Below are positions 9,790 to 20,694 of a stretch of DNA of 64,000 bases, one piece after another. The DNA comes from Zygnema circumcarinatum (taxonomy: Eukaryota > Streptophyta > Zygnematophyceae > Zygnematales > Zygnemataceae): the NCBI GenBank assembly GCA_037447605.1, contig CM074814.1, positions 1 through 64,000 of the forward strand, in the 5' to 3' direction. Made by a program: the position numbers and the translations under genes. The notes below the pieces were generated by a model. That model was given only the letters and a program-made list of their open reading frames with translations, searched no databases and was not told the DNA's origin. Within the stretch, counting starts at the first letter, position 1, and the number at the start of each line of letters is the position of its first letter.

Positions 9790-12700
9790 ATGGCAAGGAG
9801 CGTGGCCCCCGAGCCGTCCGCCCGCGTCCTCTTCGCCCTCTCCGCTGCCGCGATCGCCCTGCTCTTCAGCCTCTCCCTGCTCACCGCCCCTTCCGCCTCT
9901 ACGGCATGGGGGAAGGATCACACCCGCGCTACCACCTTCCGAGATGCTCTTGTTCCAGAAGGAGTTGGAGCGAGGAGGTCGCTGCTGTCCAAGGCAAGCA
10001 GGCTTTGGATTGGAAATCTGCGTAAAATGCAGTTGGAAGCTGGATCATTTTGAGAGTATGCTGAATAGAGTAGAGAATTATGGCAGGAACAAAGCAGGAC
10101 TCGTAGCAGAGCCAAATGGATGCAGATTCCTAGCTGCTTATTTCCCTCGCTTCAAGTGGCAGGCTTGCTGCCAGAATGACTGAACGCATGCCGGGGGGGG
10201 CCGGGGCGTGCAGACAGAGAGCACGGTGGCGACGCTGGCGGCGGCAGAGGCGCAGAGCTACAGCGGGTGCCGCCTCGCCGTGGTTACGCCCAACGCGCCG
10301 GCGCACGTGACGGTGCCACTGGCGGAGCCGCACCGCGCCACGCTCTTTGGTGGGGCCTCCTCGGATCTCCTAATGCTGCGCAGCTCTCCCGAACCTGCTT
10401 GCCGATTGCATTCCTTCCCTGTTGAGTCTCTCTTCTGATTCGTAGGGCCTCTCGTTTGACTCATATTCTTAAACTCCCACGCCCAACAGCATGCAAAAGT
10501 TCATTCTCGTCCCCAATGGTGGACTCATTCATGTCATTCAATGTGTGCCTGGATGCCTGATGATTGGTCCCTGGTCACTCTGTCGATGTCGAGCAGTGCA
10601 GGGGAAGCGCTTGAGCAGTCAAGGTAGTCCTCGCAGCTGCTTGAATTCTGCGTGCCTCTGACAAGGAGGCCATTGCGGGCGGCATTGCAGAGCTGTCGCT
10701 GAGCTGCTCCGCGGGAACGGAGCCGAGCGGCGTGGTGCTGCTAGCCGAGGGCCCGGACGGGGCGACGGCCGCGGGGCTGCGCGTGACGTTCACGTACACG
10801 CAGGCCGGCCCCGCGGAGCTGCGCGTCTACGCCTGCCTCGCGGCCGACCTCGGGGACGCGCCCTGCTCCCTCCAGCGCAGCCGTCAGGTGGCCCTCCCTC
10901 CGTCCTTCAAGCCAACTCTCACTCCCGTCCAGATGATTTCGGGATGCTTAGGGTTTCGGGGAATTGGGGGTTTCAGGGCGCTTTGGTCTATATAAATGTC
11001 TAGAGTGTTTGGGAATTTTGAGAAATTTGATGCTTTGGGGTGTTTAGCTGAGGTGAGGTGAGATGAGGTGAGGAGCTGCCACGCGCGCTGATGTTTTTAG
11101 GAGCGCTGCGCAGACCTTCACGGTGCGCGTGGCCGTGCTGTATGTGAGGCGCGAAGTGCGCAGCCTCTCCAAGGACGACGCGCAGCGCTACTTCACCGCC
11201 CTGAAGACGCTGCGAAACTACACCACGCCGGAGGGCCAGCTCATCTACGGGCCAATGTAGGTTGAAACGAGCTGTGTTTCTGCTGGCGGCTTCCGCTGCC
11301 TCGACATGCCCCCTGCCTACCTAGAGCGGATGTTCGTCTGAGCTGACGTTGCCTTGCACATCCCCCGTGGCTTTGGCAGGTTCCGCTCGTACTCGGAGTT
11401 GACAACGCGCCATATGGCAGTCGCCTGGGGCGAGTACGGGCAGTGTAACATGGGCCACAATGGACCCGCCTTCCTCCCTTTCCACCGCGCATTTGTTCGC
11501 GAGTTCGAGCTCGCCCTTCAGGTGGGCTCCTCCTCCCGACGGCCGCTCCACTCAGCGGGCGATCGGCCGGCGCCCGCGCTCGTTCTGACGGTGGGGGAGT
11601 CACTGGGCCGTCTCTGCAGGCCGTGGACCCGTCCGTGGCGTCCGTGTACTGGGACTACATCGCGGACGGCGACCTGGACTCGCCCTCGGAGTCCGCCATC
11701 TGGAGCGCCGACCTGTACGGCAGCATGGTCGGGGACCCCGAGGACCGCTATATCGGTGAGCGCCAGACGCGGGCCTCACTCAGCGCGGCTCGGCTCGGCT
11801 CGGCTCGGCTCGGCTCGGCTCGGCTCGGCTCGGCTCGGCTCGGCTCGGCTCGGCTCGGCTCGGCTCGGCTCGGCTCGGCTCGGCTCGGCTCGGCTCGGCT
11901 CGGCTCGGCTCGGCTCGGCTCGGCTCGGCTCGGCTCGGGTCGGGTCGGGGCCCTCTGCCGCCCGCCGCTGCCTCTGACGCGCGGGGCGGGGCGGGGCGCT
12001 GTGGGGGGCGGCAGTGAAGGACGGGCAGTTCGCGAACTGGACCATTCCGAGCGGCGACGAGGCGGTGATGATGGCGGCCTACACGTGGGGCGAGCTCGGG
12101 CCCACCAACGTCGTCAACCCCTACGGCTTCCTGCGCTCGTGAGGGCTGCGGCTGCCTGCCTCCCCGAACAGACCCAAGCCGGTTGTTCTGAAGCCGAGCA
12201 GCGGCAAGCAAGTCCCTCCGACATGCATGCATGCATGCATGTGCATGCCTGCCTGCTGATGCTGATGCGTTGCGTGCAGGCCGGAAGTGAACAATCCGTC
12301 GCCGTACCTCACGCGCATGGGCAACACGATGGGCGATTCTCTGCCCAGTCGAACCAACTGGGCAGCTTGCTACGCAGAGACGTACCTCGGCGAGGTCATC
12401 TCCTGCATCGAGAAATTCGGTGCAGTGACGCCCTCCTGCTGCCTGCCTGCCCTCGCTCGCGCATGGCCGCTTCACAGTCAGCCCAGGCTGGCCTGACGCG
12501 ACTCGCCATTTGGATTATAGGGAGGGAACCTCTGTAGCTCATCTGAAGTTAATGATCTGTCTGCAGTGCACGTTTCGGCCCACAACATCATCGGAGGAAA
12601 CACTGGGATGCCCTCCTTTTCCGAAATGGCGAACGAGATTGATTGTTCAACTTACGACTCGGCTGCGGAGTGCGCAGAGGCATTTGCAATGTTTTACTCA

Positions 12701-13646
12701 TATGGACTTGCAGTACGGTCGCTGGGAGTGCGTGACGGGTGCATAACCTGTGACAGGCAGTGTGCGAGCCTCTCGGACGACCCCTCCTTGTGCTCCTGCC
12801 AGTGCGTCTCTCAGGTACGGCCCCGCTCCGCCCTGTTCTGTGCGCGCGCTTGCAGCTGCTTGGCCGCGTCTTGGCGCTGAAGGGAAGGGGGAGGGGGCGG
12901 GCGCTGGGCAGGCTCCTGACCGCTGCTCGGCGTACTACACGATGCTGCGCTTCTTTGCGCGGACAGACATTCCGGATGGTTGGGAGTTTGCAGGCTACGG
13001 CCTGTGTACGCCTGACGCTTATGTGGGCGATTATGCAGGTTTCACACTGTTCCCCTCCACATTTTGCAGGAGTTAGCACGACTCACAGTCGGGAGAGGGA
13101 TGCATTTTCGTAACTTGTTTTTGACTTTTATTATGCATTATGCTGATTCTTTCTCATATCAGCTTCGTTGTCAATCAGCCTTCGTCCTGCTCGAGACCCC
13201 TCTAAGGCCCAACCCTGTCACCGCTACTGTGTGCAGATGTGGCTGCGTCGGTCAACGATCCGATCTTTTGGCCCCATCACACAAATGTCGATCGCGTTTT
13301 CGCATCGTGGCGGCTCCTGTATCCGCAGGGCAAGTGGGAGGACCTGAACTTCACGTACCCGAGTACGGACAACAGCGTGTTCCCGGACTACTTCAGCGCC
13401 ACCAACATCGTCAACGCCAGCGCGGCCTGGCCGGGCGTGCTCGCGCCCGGGGACGGCAACCCCAGTGGTGTGTGCGAGGGCCATGGGCTGTGGGACCAGA
13501 CGCTGCGCGGGACCTTCTCGGGGCTCTTCCGCAGCCTGGACGCCGCCACGCCGCACACCAATCTGGGCCTCCTGCAGAGCGTAGACGCACAGCTCTTCTC
13601 GCCCTTCGAAGCGGACTACGTGTACGACACGTACGAGGTCATGTAA
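9790..13646 (+). CDS. Tyrosinase / polyphenol oxidase-type copper protein, secretory
   Basis: Type-3 dicopper oxidase expected to oxidise mono- or diphenols to quinones. Eleven exons join in phase: 9790-9993, 10214-10349, 10691-10887, 11114-11256, 11380-11521, 11620-11755, 12015-12138, 12280-12419, 12567-12814, 12912-13038, 13237-13646; 668 residues. Residues about 10-40 form a signal peptide (VLFALSAAAIALLFSLSLL), so the protein enters the secretory pathway and not the plastid as plant PPOs do. CuA histidines are about H238 (TTRHMA), H253 and H262 (GHNGPAFLPFHR). CuB histidines are about H409 and H413 (VHVSAHNIIGG) and H546/H547 (PIFWPHHTNVDR). A Cys-rich insert (CITCDRQCASLSDDPSLCSC) lies between the CuB parts. 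The roughly 200-residue N-terminal region is unassigned. Intron 1 uses a GC donor (AAG|GCAAGC); the others are GT-AG. Substrate is unknown. Confidence 0.92.
11786..11945 (+). repeat. (CGGCT)30 minisatellite in tyrosinase intron 6
   Basis: Thirty perfect CGGCT units run from 11786 to 11935, followed by two CGGGT variants. The array fills most of a 259-base intron (11756-12014). Its perfection suggests recent expansion. Frames through it (poly ARLGS / AEPSR) are open on both strands only because the unit lacks stops. Confidence 0.95.
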
Positions 13647-14857
13647 AGTCTGAGAGGCAGAGTATGGGCTGGTCCCCTGTTCGGTTCACCCTTTACCCAT
13701 CGCACACAGCTACGGAGGCTGTCTTTGCCTTCTCGTCGCTTTTTTTAAATCATCGTTAATTGAGTTATGTGAACACACGGCTGGGTGCGAAAGCATGCCA
13801 TGCGAAAGTACGCTTCTAGGCGGGCAGCCGACTGTGTATTGCAAAGCCGGAAAGCATTGATTGTATCAAGATTGTACTCGTTTGTACGGTGTACATACAG
13901 CAGTAGTTGTGTATAGCTGTGTAGAGCAGGTTAGTGCTCCCCTCGTGTAGATTTGGGCACAATTTCTCTAGAAGGATAGGTAGGAAAACGGCACCATTGT
14001 CGGTCTTTTTAGGGCGATTTGTTGGCAGAGGCGGGGGAGGCTCTCCGTTGCTGCGTCATTATGAGGGCAGGCGGACGGCAGCAGGCGGAGGTGCATTCCA
14101 ATGGCGACGGAAATAGGGATAGAGAAGGTCGAAATCGACCCGGAGCAGGCGAGATTGAAGGGGCGAGCAGGCAGCAGGCCACTCAGAAAGCAGGGGAGGG
14201 CTTACAAAGAGTCAATATCTATTCCGTAGAGAGGCCTCTCGGATTCATGCATTGCAATTTGTTTAGAATCTTGTTGGAAGTCTAATGAACGCTTCCTTGT
14301 CAACAAACGGCGCTATCGTGCTTGCTGAACAAAATGAAAAGGAAAGTGTCCTGTAATGTTCTGCAGTCCTGTGTCCTGTCCTGAGTGTGCTGTAGCTGCC
14401 GTGTGCGTATATATGCCGATGGTCAAATTTATTCACCACTCATGACACATCAGAACACCATAGGAAACAATTGACGCTAAAGTGAACAAACACACACAGG
14501 GAACTGCAGGCCTGCACAGCCATCGCAGACTCGCACACGCTACGGCTGACCTAAGCAAGAAGAGAAAAGCGACTTCCAACCCCAGAGGGCTCAGGAGCTT
14601 CCGATGCAAAGGCTGCCATTTGAAGGAAACGTTTCAAGAAAGCAGAGCGCAGCAGCGACAACAAGGATCGGAAGCTCATCCCATTGTCTTGAAGCCCGCA
14701 CTGCGTGCCTCCTCACGGTCCATACAAAAACTAGGCGGTGGCCACTGGTGTGCCACGGCAAACATCTCTCCTCACAGGCATAGACTACGCTCCAAAACGA
14801 TCCAATCATCCGCGTAAGCTATTCCACTGCATCCTATTGGTGCGGCCTTCGTGCCCC
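13647..14857. other. Intergenic, no gene seen
   Basis: Convergent 3' regions of the tyrosinase gene (+) and the unrecognised plastid protein gene (-). Short open frames show no splice-compatible, protein-like pattern. No strong repeat is present. Confidence 0.5.
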
Positions 14858-17151
14858 TCAATACTCGTCAAAGTGAATAGCGCCTAGTTTCCAGACCACC
14901 CAGACTGTTGCAAACATGAGCATAGAGCTTGCAAAAAAGGACAAAATCAGAAGGATTTGCCCAGAATCCAGACTAAACCTCCACTTTTCTGCCTCAATCT
15001 CTTCTGCTGTCCTTCTCGGGTCATCAAAAATATTGGCCGGCGCTCTTGGCTGACCAGGCTTAACCTTATTCTCGAATTTATCTTCCTTAAACGCCTCTAA
15101 CAATTTCTTGCCCCCCGCAAACGAGGGGTTTGGTCGAATTGAACCCACTGCAGGCTTGGGAGAAGTGCCTTTCAACGCGGAAAGAGGATCTTCCCGTTTC
15201 GGCGCCTGAAAGGCCTTCCCGGGAGGAGATCCGAATGGGCTCTGTGGCGACTGGGGGGAGGGAAGGGTGGTGGGGGGTGCAAATGGGGACCTGCTTTTGG
15301 TCTCCGCAGAACTGGGCGGCGGTGACAACGACTCTCCAACAACAGACGCCGCTGAAGGGGCAGAAGGAGAGTTGGAAGGGGGGGAGAGACCCTTCAGTTC
15401 TTGCTCTCCTCCAGCTGCCCCTCCTTTAGCAGCTACCCGAGAGGAAAGCTTTCCAGGCGTGAACGGATTCAAAGGTAGGGCTGTGCCATTCGAAGATTGA
15501 GGTGCTTGTTGTGCTCCCATCCTCTGGCTGCCCGGCCCCCCTGGACTGCCGCCGGTGCTACTTCCCTCCGGGCCATCATCTCCACCAGCAGGACTGCTGC
15601 CGCCAGGCTCCGCCTGCTGCCCCTCTATGGCTGTGGCTCTCACCCTGGAACACCGTCTCCCGTTCGTCAAACTCGTTCCGGCCTTCAAAACAGCAGCTCT
15701 CAAAGGCGCCTGCTCTCCACAAACTCCGCATCCTAAACCCTCCACGCTGCGCCATGGCTGACGACTGCCCAAGCCCTGCATGCCACGACGCCCCTTCTCC
15801 CGATTCTTGAGCAAAACCATCAGCTTCCTCCAACGTCCTCCCACCCCCCCCTGCCCCCCGTCCGGATACTACCTTGCCTCTCCACGCAGTGTTTAGATTT
15901 AGCCCTTCCAACATTCTTCAACCACTTTACGTCAGAGATAAGAGCTGTCCTCTCAGGGAAAACAATAAACGTGCATCCCCTTCATTGGGATATAATACAT
16001 CGGTAACTGACCCATTTCATCGGCAATACATTCCACTAAATCATCCGGAACAAGCACATTGATCCACTGAAAGCATTCATCGTAGTAATAATATACGGCA
16101 GCAATAATATACATAACTGAAATTTTGAAACCTCTACCGAATAAAAAAAAAGCTGAACATCAGAAGCAGACCACTGGCTCACATACTTGCTAAAAAATAA
16201 CAGATTACAGATAACAGATTTTCCACCAGGCGACTACTTGCGAATCGCATCCTTACGAAACGATCAAGGCCAAAGCGCCTCTACCATTGCAGCTCGCGGA
16301 AACACCTGACACTGGCTTCCAGTTCTTCGCTTCAAAGAAAGGGTCCCCAGGTGACCAGAAACACGTCCCCTGCTTGTTGCTTCATAAACAAGCAACTGCC
16401 ACGTGCTTCCGCTCTGGAAGCGGCACCTCAAAACACTACGCCACAGACCATAGAAGAATTTCCCGTCTCGCGACACTACACCCCTGCAGCACTATGACGC
16501 ACCGAGGATATCCGCCCTCCCCTCCACACGCCGATTGCGCGAGACAAGAGGTCGGTCCCCGCAGTGCTGCCATTGGACTTGCAAGACCCTGACGCTCCCG
16601 CTGTGCACTGCTGCAAGCATTTGGCCCTGTGCGCCGACGAAGAGGGTCCGATTACGAAAACGACCTAGACTCTGCAAAATAAATAGAACGCCACGGCCAG
16701 CTAAAGGCAACGCGCGGGAGTAGAATTTCCCGGAGCCCACGGAGAGTGACGACGACGCGGGGAGAAATCTGTGAAAAAGCTCAGAGACTTGGGGAAGGGC
16801 GCGGGTCACTGGGTTTCACGCGTACTGGCGCGCTGAGAGAGCGAGCTTGTACAGCCACGATGGCGACGGCGCGCTTGGCGATGCGAACATTGAAGGGCTG
16901 CCACGAGCAGCAGCTCCAGGGCTCGGAGCATAAACCCTCGGTTTCTGCCTGAGCTCCAGCGAGCAGCCCACCGTGCCCGCATGCATCCGCGCGCTAAGCC
17001 CCTGGACGTCTCCCAGAGCTGAGCTCACCAGAAAGGTCGGCCGAGCGCGCGCTTCTCTCACGCCGCGTGCAGACGCCGAAAGCGAAGGCTCCCGCTGGAG
17101 CGCCACGCGGCGTGACGGCAGCAGCGAGGCGGTGTGGGCGGCCATGGCCAT
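14858..17151 (-). CDS. Unrecognised plastid-targeted protein with one C-terminal membrane span
   Basis: I do not recognise the family. My preferred chain is five exons in phase: 16826-17151, 16306-16483, 16012-16066, 15873-15944, 14858-15630; 467 residues. Exon 1 (MAMAAHTASLLPSRR...) reads as a transit peptide. Exons 2-4 have a compact domain character (TWQLLVYEATSRGR, WINVLVPDDLVECIADEM, ALISDVKWLKNVGRAK). Exon 5 is a long Pro/Ser-rich linker, then EEIEAEKWRFSLDSGQ and a single membrane helix (LLILSFFASSMLMFATVWVV) with the short tail WKLGAIHFDEY. Alternative: the last exon is a separate intronless gene starting at ATG 15820, whose ATG would overlap the stop of the upstream frame (TGATG at 15818-15822). 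The single-gene model uses a good CAAG|GTAGTA donor and a CCACAG acceptor. The C-terminal part is the most secure. Confidence 0.5.
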
Positions 17152-17153
17152 GG

Positions 17154-17186
17154 CGGGCGGGCGGGCGGGCGGGCGGGCGGGCGCGG
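17154..17186 (+). repeat. (GGGC)n tetranucleotide tract
   Basis: A GGGC run lies just upstream (on the minus strand) of the start codon of the 14.9-17.2 kb gene. The neighbourhood to about 17410 is GC-rich and has GTACGG motifs at 17249-17255, 17293-17298 and 17405-17410. Confidence 0.7.
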
Positions 17187-17488
17187 GGCGACGACCGGCG
17201 CACGCATCGCAGCCCTGGTCGCGCCCGCCCGCCCTCCCTCCGCGATCCGTACGGTCTTTAGGGATCAGGATCACTGTTGCGAGCGTGCAACTGTACGGAC
17301 ATAATGACTCGTGACTAAGTGAGTCACGGACTCACGGAGTCACGGGTCACCCGACTCCCCTAGGCCCGAGGCCCTACGCCCTACGCGGCTACCTACCTAC
17401 CTACCGTACGGGTGCGGAGTGCGGTGGGAGAGGGCGCGCCTCCGCTGAGGGAGGGAGGGCAGGACCGCACGGGCGGACGGGCGTGCGG

Positions 17489-17902
17489 TACAGTAGGGAG
17501 CAAGCAGGGAGCAGGGAGCAGGGAGCAAGCAGGGAGCAGGGAGCAGGGAGCAAGCAGGGAGCAGGGAGCAGGGAGCAAGCAGGGAGCAGGGAGCAGGGAG
17601 CAAGCAGGGAGCAGGGAGCAGGGAGCAAGCAGGGAGGGAGCAAGCAGGAGCAGGAAGCAGCAGGGAGCAGGGAGCAAGCAGGGAGCAGGGAGCAGGGAGC
17701 AGGGAGCAGGGAGCAGGGAGCAGGGAGCAGGGAGCAGGGAGCAGGGAGCAGGGAGCAGGGAGCAAGCAGGGAGCAGGGAGCAGGGAGCAAGCAGGGAGCA
17801 GGGAGCAGGGAGCAGGGAGCAGGGAGCAGGGAGCAGGGAGCAAGCAGGGAGCAGGAAGCAAGCAGGGAGCAGGAAGCAAGCAGGGAGCAGGGAGCAGGGA
17901 GC
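17489..17902 (+). repeat. G-rich minisatellite, GGGAGCA (7 bp) and GGGAGCAAGCA (11 bp) units
   Basis: About 410 bases of GGGAGCA units, broken at intervals by an extra AAGCA to give an 11-bp variant. The order of 7- and 11-bp units forms a higher-order pattern (for example 11-7-7 repeated at 17489-17640). The + strand places GGG every seven bases, fitting a G3-N4 quadruplex pattern. The array ends directly against the ATG at 17903. Long frames through it on either strand are artefacts of stop-free units. Confidence 0.95.
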
Positions 17903-18202
17903 ATGGCGGCCGCGGCAGCGACTGTTGTCCTTAGTAAAAGGGGGCACGAGAAGAAGGCCTCCAAGGAGGACGTTAACCCCTTCAACATTACGAAAAAGCC
18001 CTCTCCCAAAATGGAAAACCACGATCCCTTCAACATCCGACACGCGGAGGTGGCGGGCGGCGCATCCGTAGTCTCGAAGGAGGGTAGTAATGAAGCGCAA
18101 CCTTCCGGCGGAATGTTTCCCGGATCTCACTTCAGCCTGCATGCAAAGCGGGACCTTGGCGACAAGGACGACTCCTCTCCTCTTCTGAAGCCGTCCAAGT
18201 AG
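17903..18202 (+). CDS. Small hydrophilic protein with NPF and DPF motifs
   Basis: I do not recognise this 99-residue frame. It begins MAAAAATVVLSKRGHEKK and has two parallel motifs, VNPFNI (about residue 24) and HDPFNI (about residue 41). NPF is a known ligand of EH domains and DPF of the AP-2 appendage, both in clathrin-mediated traffic, but short motifs like these also occur by chance. The tail is Lys/Asp/Ser-rich (SSPLLKPSK). There is no signal peptide or membrane span. The start lies against the G-rich minisatellite, so the 5' leader would be that repeat. It diverges from the plastid protein gene starting at 17151. Upstream in-frame extension through the repeat is possible but unlikely. 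Confidence 0.5.
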   Translation: MAAAAATVVLSKRGHEKKASKEDVNPFNITKKPSPKMENHDPFNIRHAEVAGGASVVSKEGSNEAQPSGGMFPGSHFSLHAKRDLGDKDDSSPLLKPSK

Positions 18203-19705
18203 TGCAGAGGACGGATTATTTGCTTCTGTCTGGAGGGAGCTCGACGAGTGAGGGCGTGTCTCGATAAAGGGGCCTTTGTAATCACAAACCGGGAGGTAGG
18301 TTTTAGCAAGACAAAGTGAAGACCCTCTGCCATCCAAATGTGTTTCCCAAAGAAAATAAGATATGGCGCTCGTCTGTAATAATAGTTTTCTGCGAAAGAC
18401 CAGCGACAGAGGAGGTGCCGGGCGATGCCGCCATGCATTCGTGCCTGCGCATAAGCTCATAGGTTGGCTTTTGCGGCCGCTCTCAAGACGTTCAGGGCGG
18501 TGGTGTCGGCTGCCGGCAGAGCTGGGCCGCCGAGCAGCTCGCTGCGCAGAAAGCGAATATGGCGGGGCTACTGTCCCGCTCGTGCGTTCAGACTCTTCAC
18601 TACTCCAAACGTCTCTTGTGTTATCTTCTGTAATGTCTGCGCTGTCTGTCTGGTGTACAGGTTAGTTCGTGTCAGTAGGGAGAATAAATGACTGCAACGT
18701 TATAGTTTGCTAAATTGCCACTGGCTCATCCAGCTAGCTCTTACTGCTTTCCCCTTTTTATTTTTCGACGCTGTTTTGTCACACTTTTGCCCCTTGCATG
18801 CCGCCTCCAACATGAGGTTGGGAGGGCACGATTGTTAAACGGAACAAGGGAACTCTGCGGCTCAATAGCATCTCAAGCTTGTCTTTTCAAGCATTTATTT
18901 TTTGCTGAAGGAACATTTCCGCTGCCGCATGTTTTCTTGATTCTGATTGAGGTGGGACTCAGGTTGTGACTTCAAAGTGTTTTTTGGAAAACTGTTATCT
19001 AAGTTAGTCCGTCAGTGAACAAATGGTTGAACTGTCTGAACTGGCAGAACTCATGCGGCGATGGATGCGGTGCCGCGAGGTCCTGTTTTGCCAGAGCGCA
19101 CTGCAGTCGGTGACTTAAGTTGTGTGTCCAAGTCAGCCTGTCAACTCAGATTCTGCCATCATTGCCCAAAGCACTGCGTGTTGTCGGGCTCTGGCTAGGT
19201 TAGGTCTCGTGTGTGTGTGACTGAAGCGGCAGTGGATTCAGGGTTGTTCGGCGTGTGGGAATTCAAAACCTGTGAGGGTTTTGCCCGAGCAGTTTCATGA
19301 TTGAATTGAAACTTCCATGGGCTTCAACTGAACAAACCCAAGCAGTTGGAGCGTTCGACACGTCTGAGAACTTCGCATAGGAACAGAAAATCTGACCAGC
19401 ACCTGGCGCATGTTGACGGTTAATCAACGTAACAATGAAAAGATGAGACAACATTCGTATGCACTTCTAGCACGATAGCAGAGACCACATATGAAAATAT
19501 CCCATAATTATTACATTTCGGAACCATCCAAGGCGAAATTAAAGGTCCTTAGAAATTTGTTGCAGTTTGGTCGTTTGACAGTGCCGTCAGCAGCATCGGA
19601 AATAAACGCTTTGAGGTTCCGAACATGAGGTTTATTTGCGAGTGGCGAGGGTCCGGTCCGTGCTAATGCCCAGGCCTCTTGTCCACTGGCTTTGTCGTGA
19701 AGTTG
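18203..19705. other. Intergenic, no gene seen
   Basis: Frames here are short and lack protein-like composition. The region is less GC-rich than its neighbours. No repeat or RNA gene is apparent. Confidence 0.5.
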
Positions 19706-19735
19706 CAGACCAGACCAGACCAGACCAGACCAGAC
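19706..19735 (+). repeat. (CAGAC)6 pentanucleotide repeat
   Basis: Six perfect CAGAC units, 50 bases left of the MITE. It is one of several 5-bp arrays in the window. Confidence 0.9.
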
Positions 19736-19784
19736 CGAGTCAGGTAGTAGCGGTTGCGAGCCGTCCGTCGGTCCGCACTTGCGG

Positions 19785-20175
19785 GTCGAGACTAGGGATG
19801 GCTTAATTACGACTATATAATCTATATTATATTATATAACTGTGACGACTAAATAACGGCTGTTATATAATACTTTACAACGCCTTTACAACACGTACGG
19901 TCGTACGGTCATACGACTGTACGGTATTATGCGGTGACGACAGAGTGAACCAGACGGACGCATTTCGCAACGCCAACGCCAAAACGACCTAATTTTGGTA
20001 TGGTACGACCGTACGACCGTACGAGTACGGTCGTACGGTCGTTAATTGTTCAAAACGAGTGGGTATAATATATGTAATAAAATGTTTTACTTTGTACTAT
20101 ATTACTACTTTTAAACCCGTTGTAAAGTATATAATATAGTCGGACTTTATAACGCGGGCCATCCCTAGTCGAGAC
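19785..20175. mobile_element. hAT-type MITE, 375 bp, with 8-bp target-site duplication
   Basis: The element is 19793-20167. Its ends are inverted repeats TAGGGATGGC (left) and GCCATCCCTA (right), with further weaker pairing inside (GACTATATAAT against ATATAGTC). It is flanked on both sides by the perfect 8-bp direct repeat GTCGAGAC (19785-19792 and 20168-20175). Eight-base duplications and TAGGGATG-like ends are typical of the hAT superfamily. The interior is AT-rich, non-coding, and holds stacked palindromes of GTACGGTCGTACGG type (about 19895-19925 and 20000-20042), so it can fold. No transposase is present, so it must rely on a partner element elsewhere. Confidence 0.88.
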
Positions 20176-20211
20176 TAGAGAGCCGCTCGGACCAGCGCAG
20201 CGCTTGCTGCA

Positions 20212-20455
20212 CGCCGACTGCCGACTGCCGACTGCCGACTGCCGACCGCGGTCGGTCCAAGGGACGGATATTGGGTCATGAGATATATCGTATCGCATAT
20301 TATCGTACAATGCCGATAAATACTGCGATTTGCGAGCGACACTCTCTTTCCTCGGTCTCGGTCTCGGTCTCGGTTCGGTTCGGATCGGATCGGTTCGTTT
20401 CGGTTCGGTTCGGTTCGGCTCGGTTCTCTCCGGCTCGGCTCGGTTGGTTGGTTGC
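20212..20455 (+). repeat. Short tandem repeats (GCCGACT)n and (CGGTT/CGGTC)n
   Basis: A (GCCGACT)-type heptamer run lies at about 20212-20246. From about 20352 to 20455 there are CGGTCT, CGGTT, CGGAT and CGGCT units with mostly 5-6 bp period. These lie 240-480 bases upstream of the Sec61-beta start codon and are probably promoter or 5' leader sequence. Confidence 0.8.
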
Positions 20456-20694
20456 TCCGCCGGCCGCCCGCGGGGGGCGCGCGGTTGGCTGCTTGCTGCT
20501 GCTGACTGCTGGAGGAGAAGCAGAAGCAGGAGCAGGAGCAGGAAGTAGCGCGCTAGGGTTTCGCCGGGTGGAGAGCTGCCCTTCCTTCCGCGGTGCTGCG
20601 GGCGGCTGGGCTCGGCTGGGCTGGGCGGGGCTGTGTACAGCGCTGCGCGTATCTCGCTGGTGCAGGGGCGCGAGGGTCTGTTCTCTGCTGCGCG

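Noticed and set aside
11776-12475. Long minus-strand frames (poly AEPSR) over the tyrosinase gene
   Set aside because: They derive from the CGGCT array and lie antisense to well-supported tyrosinase exons.
17489-17902. CRISPR-like array
   Set aside because: Units of 7-11 bases without spacers; this is a eukaryotic minisatellite.
17393-18460. A 355-residue minus-strand frame (LLPAPCSLLPA repeats)
   Set aside because: Product of the 7-bp minisatellite read in reverse; only the + strand 99-residue frame has ordinary composition.
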